From assembly GCA_031254645.1 (NCBI GenBank), contig JAIRUA010000003.1, forward strand, positions 1 to 64,000: 64,000 nt of DNA. The letters are read 5' to 3'. Below are positions 46,022-55,008 of this stretch, piece after piece. Within the stretch, counting starts at the first letter, position 1. Each line of letters opens with the position of its first letter. Under the pieces are notes generated by a model. It was not told the DNA's origin and ran no database searches. It saw only the letters and a program-made list of their open reading frames with translations. The DNA comes from Dysgonamonadaceae bacterium (GTDB taxonomy: Bacteria > Bacteroidota > Bacteroidia > Bacteroidales > Dysgonomonadaceae). The position numbers and the translations under genes were made by a program.

Positions 46022-47260
46022 ATGAACGTAAACTTTAAGCTATTTCTCTTAGCTTTTATTTCAATTGTAACAGTAGCTTGTAATACGAAGCAAAAAGAAA
46101 AAGAAAATTTCATTAACGAAATCGTAGAATTTGCCACTGCGCAAACAGAACTAATGCTGACAGCTCTTGGAGAACCCACAGGTAACAACTATCCACGGCG
46201 TATACGAGAGGACGGAACAGTAGGCACAACCGGTATGTATGACTGGACCCCCGGTTTTTTCCCCGGTTCATTATGGTATCTGTACGAACTGACAGGCGAT
46301 GACAAATGGAGAGAAGAGGCTACAAAATGGACAGAAACGCTGGAGCCGCTGAAAACATTTACCTCGCATCACGATTTGGGCTTTATGATGTATTGCAGTT
46401 ATGGCAACGCCATACGTTTAGCGCCAAAACCGGAGTACAAAGATATTTTGATACAAAGCGCCGGGTCATTGTCAACCCGATTTGACGAAAGAGTGGGTGC
46501 AATTAAATCGTGGAATAGATTTAGACCTTGGGGAGATACAACAGTGTATCATTTTCCGGTCATCATTGATAATATGATGAATTTAGAAATGCTTTTTTAC
46601 GCTTCGAGAGTGACAGGAAATCCCCAATATTACGATATTTCGGTAAAACATTCGGATGCGACGCTAAAAAATCAATTCAGAGAAGATTTCGGAACTTGGC
46701 ACGTAGTTTGTTATGACCCGGAAAGTCCGACCGTTTTGGGTAAATTCACTTCGCAAGGATATAGCGACAACTCTACTTGGGCGCGTGGACAGGCTTGGGC
46801 AATATACGGATACACAATGACATATCGTGAAACAGGCGACAAAAGGTATCTCGATGTAGCGACAAAAGCTGCTGATTTTTTCTTAAAACATTTGCCGGAA
46901 GATCTTATTCCGGTGTGGGATTTCAACGTGGGAATGGAAGGGTTCACGCCCGGCGAGAGATCTAATGCCGTTGTATTCAAAGAAAAACTAAGAGATGCTT
47001 CTGCAGCTGCCATTGTTTGTTCTGCTTTATTTGAATTGGGGCAATTGGCAAATAATCAGTCGTATATTGACACAGCAATAGAAATGCTTCGTAGTTTGGC
47101 TTCACCGGCATATAGAGCCGAGTTGGGCACAAATGCAAACTTCCTGTTGATGCATAGCGTTGGCGCACTTCCGCAAGGATACGAAATAGATACGCCGTTG
47201 GTGTATGCTGATTATTATTTTTTGGAAGCGTTGGTGAGATATAGAAATCTGAACAAATAA
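46022..47260 (+). CDS. GH88 unsaturated glucuronyl hydrolase 2, lipoprotein
   Basis: The 412-residue paralogue lies 21 bases after the first GH88 gene. It has a lipoprotein signal ending VTVAC, YDWTPGFFPGSLWYLYELTGD, HHDLGFMMYCSYGN with Asp118, PVIIDNMMNLEMLFYA with Asp183 and FTSQGYSDNSTWARGQAWAIYGYTMTYRET. An insert near GMEGFTPGERSNAVVFKEKLRDASAA and different loops (FTSQGYSD against HTHQGYAH) suggest that the two enzymes prefer different sulfation patterns or linkages. That is inference. Confidence 0.93.
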   Translation: MNVNFKLFLLAFISIVTVACNTKQKEKENFINEIVEFATAQTELMLTALGEPTGNNYPRRIREDGTVGTTGMYDWTPGFFPGSLWYLYELTGDDKWREEATKWTETLEPLKTFTSHHDLGFMMYCSYGNAIRLAPKPEYKDILIQSAGSLSTRFDERVGAIKSWNRFRPWGDTTVYHFPVIIDNMMNLEMLFYASRVTGNPQYYDISVKHSDATLKNQFREDFGTWHVVCYDPESPTVLGKFTSQGYSDNSTWARGQAWAIYGYTMTYRETGDKRYLDVATKAADFFLKHLPEDLIPVWDFNVGMEGFTPGERSNAVVFKEKLRDASAAAIVCSALFELGQLANNQSYIDTAIEMLRSLASPAYRAELGTNANFLLMHSVGALPQGYEIDTPLVYADYYFLEALVRYRNLNK

Positions 47261-47292
47261 AAGGGAATAAAATCTATACCGAATTACATAAA

Positions 47293-47332
47293 CGCCATTG
47301 ATTCGCTTCGCTGTGGGTCAATGGTGTATTTT
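47293..47332. terminator. hairpin between GH88-2 and the convergent gene
   Basis: CGCCATTGA and TCAATGGTG pair (one wobble) around a 16-base loop and are followed by TATTTTTAT. It lies 33 bases after the GH88-2 stop. Efficiency is uncertain because of the large loop. Confidence 0.45.
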
Positions 47333-47357
47333 TATAAGCAATACAAACTTCTTTATC

Positions 47358-48302
47358 TCACGGTAATGGCGGGTACATATTCATCATTGATCTCCTCTGA
47401 ATATGCCTGTCTGTTGAAAAAAACTCTACAGTTTCTTCATTAATAATGCGCATTCCGCCACCCATTCTAAATCCGCGTCGTTGGGGTGTAAGTAGAATTC
47501 GAGCAATCATTCGTATATCAATTTCGGAAACTAAATCCGGCTCGCTTAGAGAAAACACATCAATGGCTTCGGGATTGTTGTGAAACATCAGCAGATAATA
47601 TTGTGGCTTCGACAAGCTATTTTCACGTACTTGTACCAGATTCATATTTTCATATCGCTGTCCAAAATCTTGCCATTTTCCGAATGGCTGCCATTCTGAT
47701 TTGTCTTGATTATCGGCAATCCATACTTGTTCAGCCACTTTATTGAATGATTTATCGAAATGATAGAATTTAATCGCTTTTCGTCCGTAATAGCGAGCCA
47801 CTAAGTAGTTATTACCATAAGAAATGATTCCAACACAAAGAGCTGATTGAGAATCAGACAAGTAAGAGCCTATTAAAACCGGCTCAATAGGATTTTCCAG
47901 TGAATAGAAATTAAGTTTGGCATTTTTTCCTCTGTTGGTAAACGGCACCGCCAATATATTGTCATATATTTGTATCCCTCCGGGATGTGAGTAGTCCGGA
48001 TCTAATGTTAAGTAACTCACAACCATTGCTTTTTCTTCATCAATTATTATTAATTGCTGATTATTCCGGTTTTGGGGACGATTTCTGACGAGATAAAAAT
48101 AGCCGTCTGAATATGCAGCACCTTGTATGTGTTTGGTCAATGCTCGAAACAATGTTTCTCTTTCTACACCTTCGGTTGTAAAATAAAACGGACGAGCTGT
48201 TCGATGTGTCTGAAATATGTGGTCAATACTATTGATATAGTTTTGACTGTAAACATCCGAAAACGCAAAACTGATGAATAAAAGAATGGTTAGTTTTTTC
48301 AT
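47358..48302 (-). CDS. secreted protein of unknown function, propeller-like
   Basis: The 314-residue protein has a signal peptide (MKKLTILLFISFAFSDVYSQ). The body is rich in short beta strands with repeated patterns such as GGIQIYDNILAVPF, GIISYGNNYLVARYYG and LLMFHNNPEAIDVFSLSEP, which suggests a beta-propeller. I do not recognise a family. I chose the ATG at 48302 because it gives a clean signal peptide and lies 13 bases after the Stealth gene stop; the longer frame from 48362 overlaps that gene. Cotranscription with the Stealth protein is likely. Confidence 0.65.
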   Translation of the reverse strand: MKKLTILLFISFAFSDVYSQNYINSIDHIFQTHRTARPFYFTTEGVERETLFRALTKHIQGAAYSDGYFYLVRNRPQNRNNQQLIIIDEEKAMVVSYLTLDPDYSHPGGIQIYDNILAVPFTNRGKNAKLNFYSLENPIEPVLIGSYLSDSQSALCVGIISYGNNYLVARYYGRKAIKFYHFDKSFNKVAEQVWIADNQDKSEWQPFGKWQDFGQRYENMNLVQVRENSLSKPQYYLLMFHNNPEAIDVFSLSEPDLVSEIDIRMIARILLTPQRRGFRMGGGMRIINEETVEFFSTDRHIQRRSMMNMYPPLP

Positions 48303-48315
48303 CTTTTTCAAATAA

Positions 48316-49308
48316 TTACTTCTCAAAACTCGATTTTTCGGGCAAAATACCTTCAAACGCATTTTTAATATTCTCCATTACTTGCCGATAATTACGAATA
48401 TGCACATTATCATTCAAACAAACAAGTTTGTACGATTGATTTTTGATTGCTTCAACAGCTTGTTTCGGTCTTATCAAAAGCGGAAACATTTTTGTATCGC
48501 TGTAAGTGTTGTATGGCTCGAAATTGCCTTCACAGATTTGCCACGTGCGAAAAAGTTCGGGTGTGTAATCGTTCACTTTTCGGAATCTGTTCACAGATGT
48601 TTCTGTCAATTCTTTTTCGGCAACTGCCCACACTACTTCAAACGTGGTTTTCAAAAATGGTTGTGCATTGTGTGGTACTCGCAAAGTGATGAATTTATTA
48701 TATGGTTTTAAAATATAGTTCATACGGGCTTTACTACCGTAACTTTTGTCAAACCATTTATTGTGAAAACGGCGCATCACTTCCTTTTTATCAAAGTGTT
48801 GGTTGATAAGATTGATATTGTTTTGAATACGCTTATACCATTGCGACCAAGGAAGATTATATTGAAAAGCGGCAATATCGCACGGTAATCCGCCTTTGAA
48901 AAAACGTTCTTTTTCAACATTGTTGATAATGAAAAAATCGTCGTTAAAATAGACAAAATGTTCAGCCAAATCGGGTATTTTATGAAAATAGCGCTCAATT
49001 ACGACGGAATTGTAACAGGGCAAAAACTGTTTCGGAATATAATCTTCGTGGTTAACGAGATTGATTTTCGGGTTGTTTTCGTCCAACCAATCAGGTTTTT
49101 GTCCACAGGTTACGAAATGAATTTTACGCACCCAAGGCGCAAATTTTTCTACACCGCGAAACCAGTATTTCAGAAAACCATAGTCGCGGAAACGAGCTTC
49201 CGAAACGGAATTGCTATCGTTGGTGGTTTTACCGGAATATTGTGTAAAATCGGCTTGCCATTTTGGGTCATCCATATCTACCCAAGTAATTACAAAGTCT
49301 ATTTCCAT
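48316..49308 (-). CDS. Stealth family sugar-phosphate transferase
   Basis: The 330-residue protein carries the four conserved regions of Stealth proteins: IDFVITWVDMDDPKWQ (CR1), SEARFRDYGFLKYWFRGVEKFAPWVRKIHFVTCGQKPDWL (CR2), VVIERYFHKIPDLAEHFVYFNDDFFI (CR3) and the C-terminal NDNVHIRNYRQVMENIKNAFE (CR4). Such enzymes transfer hexose-1-phosphate from nucleotide sugars onto glycans, as in capsule or teichoic-acid-like polymers. The start at 49308 (MEIDFV) was chosen because six upstream codons lie against a repeat. No other capsule genes are adjacent, except a GT2 gene 5 kb away. Confidence 0.9.
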   Translation of the reverse strand: MEIDFVITWVDMDDPKWQADFTQYSGKTTNDSNSVSEARFRDYGFLKYWFRGVEKFAPWVRKIHFVTCGQKPDWLDENNPKINLVNHEDYIPKQFLPCYNSVVIERYFHKIPDLAEHFVYFNDDFFIINNVEKERFFKGGLPCDIAAFQYNLPWSQWYKRIQNNINLINQHFDKKEVMRRFHNKWFDKSYGSKARMNYILKPYNKFITLRVPHNAQPFLKTTFEVVWAVAEKELTETSVNRFRKVNDYTPELFRTWQICEGNFEPYNTYSDTKMFPLLIRPKQAVEAIKNQSYKLVCLNDNVHIRNYRQVMENIKNAFEGILPEKSSFEK

Positions 49309-49320
49309 TGTTTTTGTTTT

Positions 49321-49361
49321 TAGCACGCAGATGACGCGGATTTTACGTCATCTGCGTGCCT
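49321..49361. repeat. inverted repeat with GCACGCAGATGACG arms
   Basis: GCACGCAGATGACG (49323-49336) and its complement (49346-49359) flank a 9-base loop. The same 14-base word with its complement reappears at 58275-58288 and 58356-58369, so this is a dispersed repeat family. It lies just upstream of the Stealth gene and 4 bases after the stop of the DUF1080-PHP gene. Confidence 0.9.
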
Positions 49362-49365
49362 ATAA

Positions 49366-50700
49366 TTATCTATTCAAATACGGAATAAACATATCACTAA
49401 CCGTTATACCTACTTCGTATTTCAACTCAATACAATATTCCAGTTTTCCGAAATTCGCATTCATATTGTTAGTTCCGAAAGTGAATTTCAAGCCTGCATC
49501 TTTCGCTTTTTGCACAAATTTTTTGTTCGGAATACGATAGTGTTCATTGATTTCCAACGCTACATCACTTTCGAGCAGCGCTGCAATCACTTTATCCATA
49601 CGAGCATCAGTCCAAAAATAGTCATAGCGGTTGTTCATTACCTCCGGTAAAAATGTCGGATTCACATACACATCAATTGGCTCATTCGTTATCACTTCCA
49701 CAATTTTCTCCACAATCAAATCCATATATTGTTGTTCGTTATCAATGATGACCTCTTCGGGTACCCAAAGACGTGTACGACGACCTTTAGTATCGGTAAA
49801 CGTTAGGGCATCAGTGAAAACAAAGTCGAACTTCTCGCGAACTTCTTTCGAAAAAGTGGTAACCCATTCACGTCCTTCACCTTGCATGGCAAGCAGGAAA
49901 GGTTTCCCTTTCATACTATTCACATAATCAATCACTTGTTCATCATTTGTAATAGGGAATCCAATACCGCAATTGGGTGCCATCACATAATTAATACCAT
50001 ACCTACGTGATAGTACTGCGGCTTCATTGTCTGTCATTCCTTTCAAATGCACATGATAGTCAATCACGGGGAAGTTCGCTTGGTGCAAACGAATAATATG
50101 ATCCGTTGTCTCGTCAATAGCGATAGATTGTTGCCAAGCGATATCCATTTCGCTATTAATGGGCATTACATTCATCGATTTTATTTCGATAACACCGCCA
50201 CCGGTGTTGCTCATCGCAAATTTCCCGTTCGACAACAATTGACGAGCATTTTCAGCTGTGCGATAAGGTATTGCGGGCTCAACATAATCAACTACAAGTT
50301 GGTCATTTAGCGATACAGCAATTGACTTTCCTTCAACACGAATAGTCATATCAAACCATTCGTTTGTTTCAACTGTCGATTGGGTCAGGTTTCTCACACC
50401 GAGCAAGCTACCGGTTTTTGTCCACCATTGCGGGTTACCTACTGTTGTGTTATCTATCGAAACTTGATAACCGCCTTTTCCATTTTTATCGGTATGAAAG
50501 GCGATATAGCCCGTTGCGTCGCCAATTGTGCGAACAGTCATATTAAGCTCGAAATCAGTGTAATTACCTTTTCCGAACATCACGGTCGAATTTTCGGTAA
50601 CAGTAATATTTTCTTCTTGAAACGGGCGACCTTCGCTCGAATTACAAGCACCGAAAACTATCGCTACAAGTGCTATTAAGAGTACATAAATTTTTCTCAT
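49366..50700 (-). CDS. DUF1080-PHP-like fusion lipoprotein
   Basis: The 444-residue protein has a lipoprotein signal ending VFGAC. Residues about 25-180 form a concanavalin-like DUF1080 (3-keto-disaccharide hydrolase-like) domain: FELNMTVRTIGDATGYIAFHTDKNGKGGYQVSIDN, NPQWWTKTGSLLGVR, EWFDMTIRVEGKSIAVSLNDQLVVDY. Residues about 210-440 are a PHP or amidohydrolase-like TIM barrel with the metal motif DYHVHL and later EINEHYRIPNKKF and FGTNNMN. The combination could pair sugar binding with a metal-dependent hydrolase. The substrate is unknown. It is downstream of the porin gene, 41 bases away. Confidence 0.8.
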   Translation of the reverse strand: MRKIYVLLIALVAIVFGACNSSEGRPFQEENITVTENSTVMFGKGNYTDFELNMTVRTIGDATGYIAFHTDKNGKGGYQVSIDNTTVGNPQWWTKTGSLLGVRNLTQSTVETNEWFDMTIRVEGKSIAVSLNDQLVVDYVEPAIPYRTAENARQLLSNGKFAMSNTGGGVIEIKSMNVMPINSEMDIAWQQSIAIDETTDHIIRLHQANFPVIDYHVHLKGMTDNEAAVLSRRYGINYVMAPNCGIGFPITNDEQVIDYVNSMKGKPFLLAMQGEGREWVTTFSKEVREKFDFVFTDALTFTDTKGRRTRLWVPEEVIIDNEQQYMDLIVEKIVEVITNEPIDVYVNPTFLPEVMNNRYDYFWTDARMDKVIAALLESDVALEINEHYRIPNKKFVQKAKDAGLKFTFGTNNMNANFGKLEYCIELKYEVGITVSDMFIPYLNR

Positions 50701-50741
50701 TTCATTTTTATTTTGATTATTGATATTGTATGATTGTAATT

Positions 50742-51740
50742 CTAGAAATTTAGCAACAATTCCAACGTTATTTTATTTGAATCAGTATCGGGTGTCGGAA
50801 AAAATGAATTGATTCGATTATTTACTTTATACCATTCATAATCAATACGAATGAGTGATGGATTTGAACGGTCAGTCAATGCAAAACTTAATCCCCAGGT
50901 GAAACGATTGACATCAAAGGCATTTTCCGATAAGTTTTGATCCATCGTATCCCAACGAAATGCAGGAATGATGCTTTTGAACAGTTTTGATTGAATCGGA
51001 TATACATAAGCACCTTGTAAATAAGTAGAAAACACACTTAGGTTTCTGTCGTTTTGGTCATCACGCTTTAAAGCTTCGGCTTCAATCCGCCAATTTTGTG
51101 TCGCATACCGTGCACTCATTCCATAAAATACGAAATGTTGTTGCGTTACCGCATTGGGATAATTATACACTTTTCCTTGCAAGCGCCAACCGTCCATCGA
51201 CCCGAAAGAAAGGCGACCGATATACGAAAGCGTATCCGTCCAAACGGCTTGATTGATGTCGTTTGCGTTGAAAATGCCTGCTTCCGCAAGAATGGGAATA
51301 TTTCCGGCATTAAACGAATAAGCCGCCATTAATCCAATATCGCGCGTGCCGGCTAACTCTACAGCAAATGTACGGTTGGCAAACATAATTTGCCCCGGAC
51401 TGTGCACGTATGTGTCGAGAAGCGGAATAGTGGCTTGTCCAAATGTAAGTGCCAAATTGTCAATCGGTTTGATTATTCCCACTAAATCAAGTACTTGAAA
51501 CCTGCCTAAACCACTCAGCTCCAATTGTCCGCGATAATCAACCATCGGCGCAACTTTTCCGCCAAAAATCAATCGCGAATTGCGTACCGAAAAACGTCCT
51601 TGCTCAATAGCCGATGCGTATTCCACTTTTGTTTTCAATGTTCCGTTCATTCGAAACGTCGGAAAACCATCTTCACTTTGAGAGAAGACTGACGATGAAG
51701 TTACTGTAAGAAGCAGTAAAAATAAATGCTTTAATTTCAT
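50742..51740 (-). CDS. outer membrane porin, OprO/OprP type
   Basis: The 332-residue protein has a signal peptide (MKLKHLFLLLLTVTSSSVFSQ) and a pattern of amphipathic strands typical of the phosphate-selective porin O/P family (RMNGTLKTKVEYASAIEQGRFSVRNSRLIFGGKVAPMVDYRGQLELS at the N-terminus, ending NKITLELLLNF with a terminal Phe). The ion or solute passed is not known. The start at 51740 is preferred over 51776, because the extra 12 residues are very basic and would spoil the signal peptide. Confidence 0.82.
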   Translation of the reverse strand: MKLKHLFLLLLTVTSSSVFSQSEDGFPTFRMNGTLKTKVEYASAIEQGRFSVRNSRLIFGGKVAPMVDYRGQLELSGLGRFQVLDLVGIIKPIDNLALTFGQATIPLLDTYVHSPGQIMFANRTFAVELAGTRDIGLMAAYSFNAGNIPILAEAGIFNANDINQAVWTDTLSYIGRLSFGSMDGWRLQGKVYNYPNAVTQQHFVFYGMSARYATQNWRIEAEALKRDDQNDRNLSVFSTYLQGAYVYPIQSKLFKSIIPAFRWDTMDQNLSENAFDVNRFTWGLSFALTDRSNPSLIRIDYEWYKVNNRINSFFPTPDTDSNKITLELLLNF

Positions 51741-51773
51741 TTCAAGTTGATGTTTTTTATGTTTTTTGCGGTG

Positions 51774-51781
51774 CAAAGTTA
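51774..51781 (-). promoter_or_regulatory. -7 box of the porin gene
   Basis: Read on the minus strand this is TAACTTTG, 33 bases upstream of the ATG at 51740. A TTG lies 23 bases further upstream, a little too far. It supports the shorter start for the porin. Confidence 0.4.
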
Positions 51782-51850
51782 TAGCGAAAATTGAATATCA
51801 TTTTCAATTTTCGGTTAAGAATTTGTTACATCAATATCACAGACCTTTAT

Positions 51851-52390
51851 TTATAACTTAACTCCTCCCTCAAAACCAAGCATTTGTTTTTTTATGTCAA
51901 TTCCCCAATGATAGCCGCCCAATCCGCCGTCGGTACGAACTACACGATGACAGGGAATGAAAAATGAAATAGGATTTTGCCCCACAGCTGTTCCTACTGC
52001 ACGAGTTGCTTTCGGCTTTCCAACGCGCTCTGCAATAGTTTTATAAGTGGTTGTTTTTCCTGACGGAATTTGTAAGAGCGCGTTCCAGACATTTAATTGA
52101 AAATCTGTGCCTCGCACGTGCAATGACAATTCTACATCTTTTTCTAAACCCGAAATAAGCGAAAGTGCTTTTGTGTGGAAATCGGTTTTTCCTTTTATGA
52201 TTTTAGCTTTCGGATATCGTTGTTTTAATTCGTCTAACATCCTTTTTTCTTCTCCGAAGGCGATATAACAAATACCTTTTTCAGAAGACGCAATAACCGA
52301 TTTTCCAAACTGTGTATCATATGTATCATACTGAATACCAATTCCATTTTCTTCAAGCGGAAGCATTGGGATAAGTGAAAACTGTTTCAT
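51851..52390 (-). CDS. ogt: methylated-DNA-protein-cysteine methyltransferase
   Basis: The 179-residue protein repairs O6-alkylguanine by transferring the alkyl group to its own Cys147 in FFIPCHRVVRTDGGLGGYHWG. The helix-turn-helix part FQLNVWNALLQIPSGKTTTYKTIAERVGKPKATRAVGTAVGQNP is intact, including the Arg finger. Compared with the plain Ogt form there is an N-terminal segment as in the Ada C-terminal half. It ends a three-gene minus-strand run with apbE and nitroreductase. Confidence 0.94.
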   Translation of the reverse strand: MKQFSLIPMLPLEENGIGIQYDTYDTQFGKSVIASSEKGICYIAFGEEKRMLDELKQRYPKAKIIKGKTDFHTKALSLISGLEKDVELSLHVRGTDFQLNVWNALLQIPSGKTTTYKTIAERVGKPKATRAVGTAVGQNPISFFIPCHRVVRTDGGLGGYHWGIDIKKQMLGFEGGVKL

Positions 52391-52416
52391 TTTTTTGTTG
52401 AATTAAGATGTCTAAT

Positions 52417-53430
52417 TTAATCGGTGAAAAATTGTTCGAAACCATCAGAATATGCTATGCCAAAATCATCACTATCAGGTTTAGCATAAATGAAATAATA
52501 ATATAATCCGGGAATAGTCTTCGCCAATTCGCGCGATTTTTCTAATCCCAACACCATAAACACAGTAGCGTAAGCATCGGCTGTCATACAATTGTCGGCA
52601 ATAACGGTTGCACTCAAAATATTTTGCTCCGATGGAAAACCGGTACGTGGGTCAACAGTATGTCCAAATCTTTTGCCGTCAACCACACGGAAATTGCGGT
52701 AGTTGCCCGATGTTGCCATTGCTTTGTTACAAACATTTAGAATGGTTTGCAGTTCGCGACTAAATAGATTATCGGAAGGTTTTGTGATACCAAGTCGCCA
52801 GCAATTACGATCTTCTCTCACGCCTTGTACAACAATTTCACCGCCGATTTCTATCATAAAGTTCTCAATGCCATAACTTCGCAACAAATTGGCAATCACA
52901 TCACACGCATATCCTTTGGCAATGGCAGACATATTTATTGAAATTCGCGGGTCGTCTTTTTCGATACGTCCATTGGAATCAATACGGATTTTTTCAAATC
53001 CTACGAAAGCGCGTAAACTATCCATCACTTCGGGCGTTACGTTGTCCATATTGCTGAAACCAAATCCCCACGCATTAATAAGCGGCGAAACGGTAATGTC
53101 GAATGCCCCACCCGATTTGGCAGAAACTTCCATTGCTTTTTCAAAAACCGTAACAAAAAAAGAATCCAATTCAACAGGCTCATTTCTATTCACTTTTGAT
53201 ATAATTGAATTTTCTCTGAAAGGATTGAGCGATTGATTGAATTTTTCAAATTCTGTCATTATTTCTTCCAGTAGAGAACTATTGTATTCGTATCTGATAC
53301 TGAACTCGGTCGTGAAAATTTCGCCAACCTCGTGATGATAAATATAATTATTTTTTCCACTTCTCAAATGACAAGAAGTAAAAAGTAACGAAACAAATAT
53401 AATGATAATGAGGGTTTTTATTACGTTCAT
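52417..53430 (-). CDS. apbE: FAD:protein FMN transferase, lipoprotein
   Basis: The 337-residue protein has a lipoprotein signal ending LLFTSC. ApbE motifs are AFDITVSPLINAWGFG, ISINMSAIAKGYACDVIANLL, MIEIGGEIVVQG, FGHTVDPRTGFPSEQNILSATVIADNCMTADAYAT. It attaches FMN to Thr residues of proteins such as the Nqr and Rnf subunits, in the periplasm. It lies 4 bases after the nitroreductase and 26 bases before ogt. Confidence 0.93.
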   Translation of the reverse strand: MNVIKTLIIIIFVSLLFTSCHLRSGKNNYIYHHEVGEIFTTEFSIRYEYNSSLLEEIMTEFEKFNQSLNPFRENSIISKVNRNEPVELDSFFVTVFEKAMEVSAKSGGAFDITVSPLINAWGFGFSNMDNVTPEVMDSLRAFVGFEKIRIDSNGRIEKDDPRISINMSAIAKGYACDVIANLLRSYGIENFMIEIGGEIVVQGVREDRNCWRLGITKPSDNLFSRELQTILNVCNKAMATSGNYRNFRVVDGKRFGHTVDPRTGFPSEQNILSATVIADNCMTADAYATVFMVLGLEKSRELAKTIPGLYYYFIYAKPDSDDFGIAYSDGFEQFFTD

Positions 53431-53434
53431 AATA

Positions 53435-53950
53435 CTATATCCAAACTGTTATTTCTTCCAATGATTTTCGTTTTCCATCATATAAAGCCGTTCCGGCAAT
53501 TTCTTTCGGATATCCGATAGGAAGAATGGCAATAGGCTCCCATTGCTCTTCTAACTTCAAATCGTTTTTTAGCTTTTGGGCATCGAAATTGCATACCCAA
53601 CACGTACCCAAACCAATATCGTGTACTTTCAAAACAATGTGTTGAACAGCAATGGCAACATCAATATTGCAATGGTCTTTTCCGTCTGCGCGTTTCCACG
53701 AAATATTGTGATTGCCGCACGCTACGATATACACTGGTGCATCATTAAACCATTCGCGCGGATAACTTTCTCGCACCAAGCACTTTGCTTCTTCTGACGT
53801 ACAAACGATAAATTTCCAAGGTTGATAATTGACCGCCGAGGGCGCTAAGCGAGCGCTTTCGAGAAGCGATTCGATAATTTCCTTGCTTACAGGCTCATCA
53901 GTATATTTTCGAACAGATTTTCGCTGTTGTATAACTTTGTCTAATTCCAT
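53435..53950 (-). CDS. nitroreductase family flavoprotein
   Basis: The 171-residue FMN enzyme has IQQRKSVRKYTDEPVSKEIIESLLESARLAPSAVNYQPWKFIV at the N-terminus (FMN-binding Arg and Ser), a middle part DVAIAVQHIVLKVHDIGLGTCWVCNFD and the C-terminal PIAILPIGYPKE. The real substrate is unknown. The length is that of the short nitroreductase group. It starts the run with apbE and ogt. Confidence 0.9.
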   Translation of the reverse strand: MELDKVIQQRKSVRKYTDEPVSKEIIESLLESARLAPSAVNYQPWKFIVCTSEEAKCLVRESYPREWFNDAPVYIVACGNHNISWKRADGKDHCNIDVAIAVQHIVLKVHDIGLGTCWVCNFDAQKLKNDLKLEEQWEPIAILPIGYPKEIAGTALYDGKRKSLEEITVWI

Positions 53951-53979
53951 AATTCAATTTTAGATTGACGATTTACGAT

Positions 53980-54039
53980 TTACGATTTTAGATTTACAAA
54001 AGCATTGTTTTTCTATGGTTTGCAAATCTAAAATCGTTA
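53980..54039. repeat. inverted repeat between the GT2 and nitroreductase genes
   Basis: Arms 53980-54000 and 54019-54039 are complementary over 21 bases with one or two mismatches (TTACGATTTTAGATTTACAAA against its complement). Left of it the words GATTTACGATTTACGATT are repeated directly. It ends 3 bases before the GT2 stop. Confidence 0.8.
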
Positions 54040-54042
54040 ATT

Positions 54043-54993
54043 TTAAAATTCTTCCTCAATTCGATATTTATTTCTTTCCGGTGAACTTCGCGAGATCATT
54101 TCACCCAAAAATCCGGTAAGGAAAAGCAGTGTCCCTAAAATCATCATTGTGAGCGAAATATAAAAATATGGCGATTCCGTAACCAAATGCGACGGCAGAT
54201 TATGATGCAACGAATACAATTTTGAAGCCCCTACTACAATGATTGAAATCAAGCCAAGAATAAACATTATACTACCCAAAAGTCCAAAAAAATGCATTGG
54301 TTTTTTTCCGAATTTATTCAAAAACCAAATCGTCATCAAGTCAAGATAACCGTTCACAAATCTGCTTGCGCCAAACTTACTTTTTCCGTACTTACGCGCC
54401 TGATGATGAACTATTTTCTCACCGATTTTACTAAATCCGGCATCTTTTGCCAAAATGGGAATGTAGCGGTGCATATCGTTGTAAACTTCAATGCTTTTCG
54501 CAAGTTGTTTGCGATAGGCTTTCAGTCCGCAATTGAAGTCGTTCAATTTTATCCCCGAAACTCCTCGCGCCGTAGCGTTAAAGAACTTTGAGGGCAGGTT
54601 TTTTGTCAATTTCGCATCATAACGCTTCTTTTTCCAACCTGAAACCAAGTCATAGCCGTCTTCTTTTATCATTCGATAGAGTTCGGGAATTTCGTCGGGA
54701 CTATCTTGCAAATCGGCGTCCATTGTGATAATCACAGCGCCTTGCGCTTTTTGAAAGGCACAATGAAGGGCGGGTGATTTACCGTAATTTCGCTGAAACT
54801 TAATTGCTTTCACATTGCTTGATTCATCGCGAAGCGCGGAAATCACTTCCCACGAACGGTCAGTACTTCCGTCATCCACGAAAATGACTTCGTAGGAAAA
54901 ACCGTTCGTTTGCATCACACGCTCAATCCACGCATAAAGTTCAGAAAGCGATTCTTCTTCGTTGTATAATGGTATGACAATTGATATATCCAT
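54043..54993 (-). CDS. GT2 family glycosyltransferase with two membrane helices
   Basis: The 316-residue protein resembles GtrB/DPM1-type polyprenyl-phosphate sugar transferases. It has ISIVIPLYNEEESL, VIFVDDGSTDRSW and ITMDADLQDSPDEIPELY (the DxD motif) in the catalytic domain and two C-terminal membrane helices (about 232-255 and 280-305). It would move a hexose from UDP- or GDP-sugar to undecaprenyl phosphate on the inner membrane. The DUF4199 gene lies 15 bases upstream, a pairing I know from other Bacteroidetes. Confidence 0.9.
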   Translation of the reverse strand: MDISIVIPLYNEEESLSELYAWIERVMQTNGFSYEVIFVDDGSTDRSWEVISALRDESSNVKAIKFQRNYGKSPALHCAFQKAQGAVIITMDADLQDSPDEIPELYRMIKEDGYDLVSGWKKKRYDAKLTKNLPSKFFNATARGVSGIKLNDFNCGLKAYRKQLAKSIEVYNDMHRYIPILAKDAGFSKIGEKIVHHQARKYGKSKFGASRFVNGYLDLMTIWFLNKFGKKPMHFFGLLGSIMFILGLISIIVVGASKLYSLHHNLPSHLVTESPYFYISLTMMILGTLLFLTGFLGEMISRSSPERNKYRIEEEF

Positions 54994-55008
54994 TTGATTA
55001 CGTATAGT

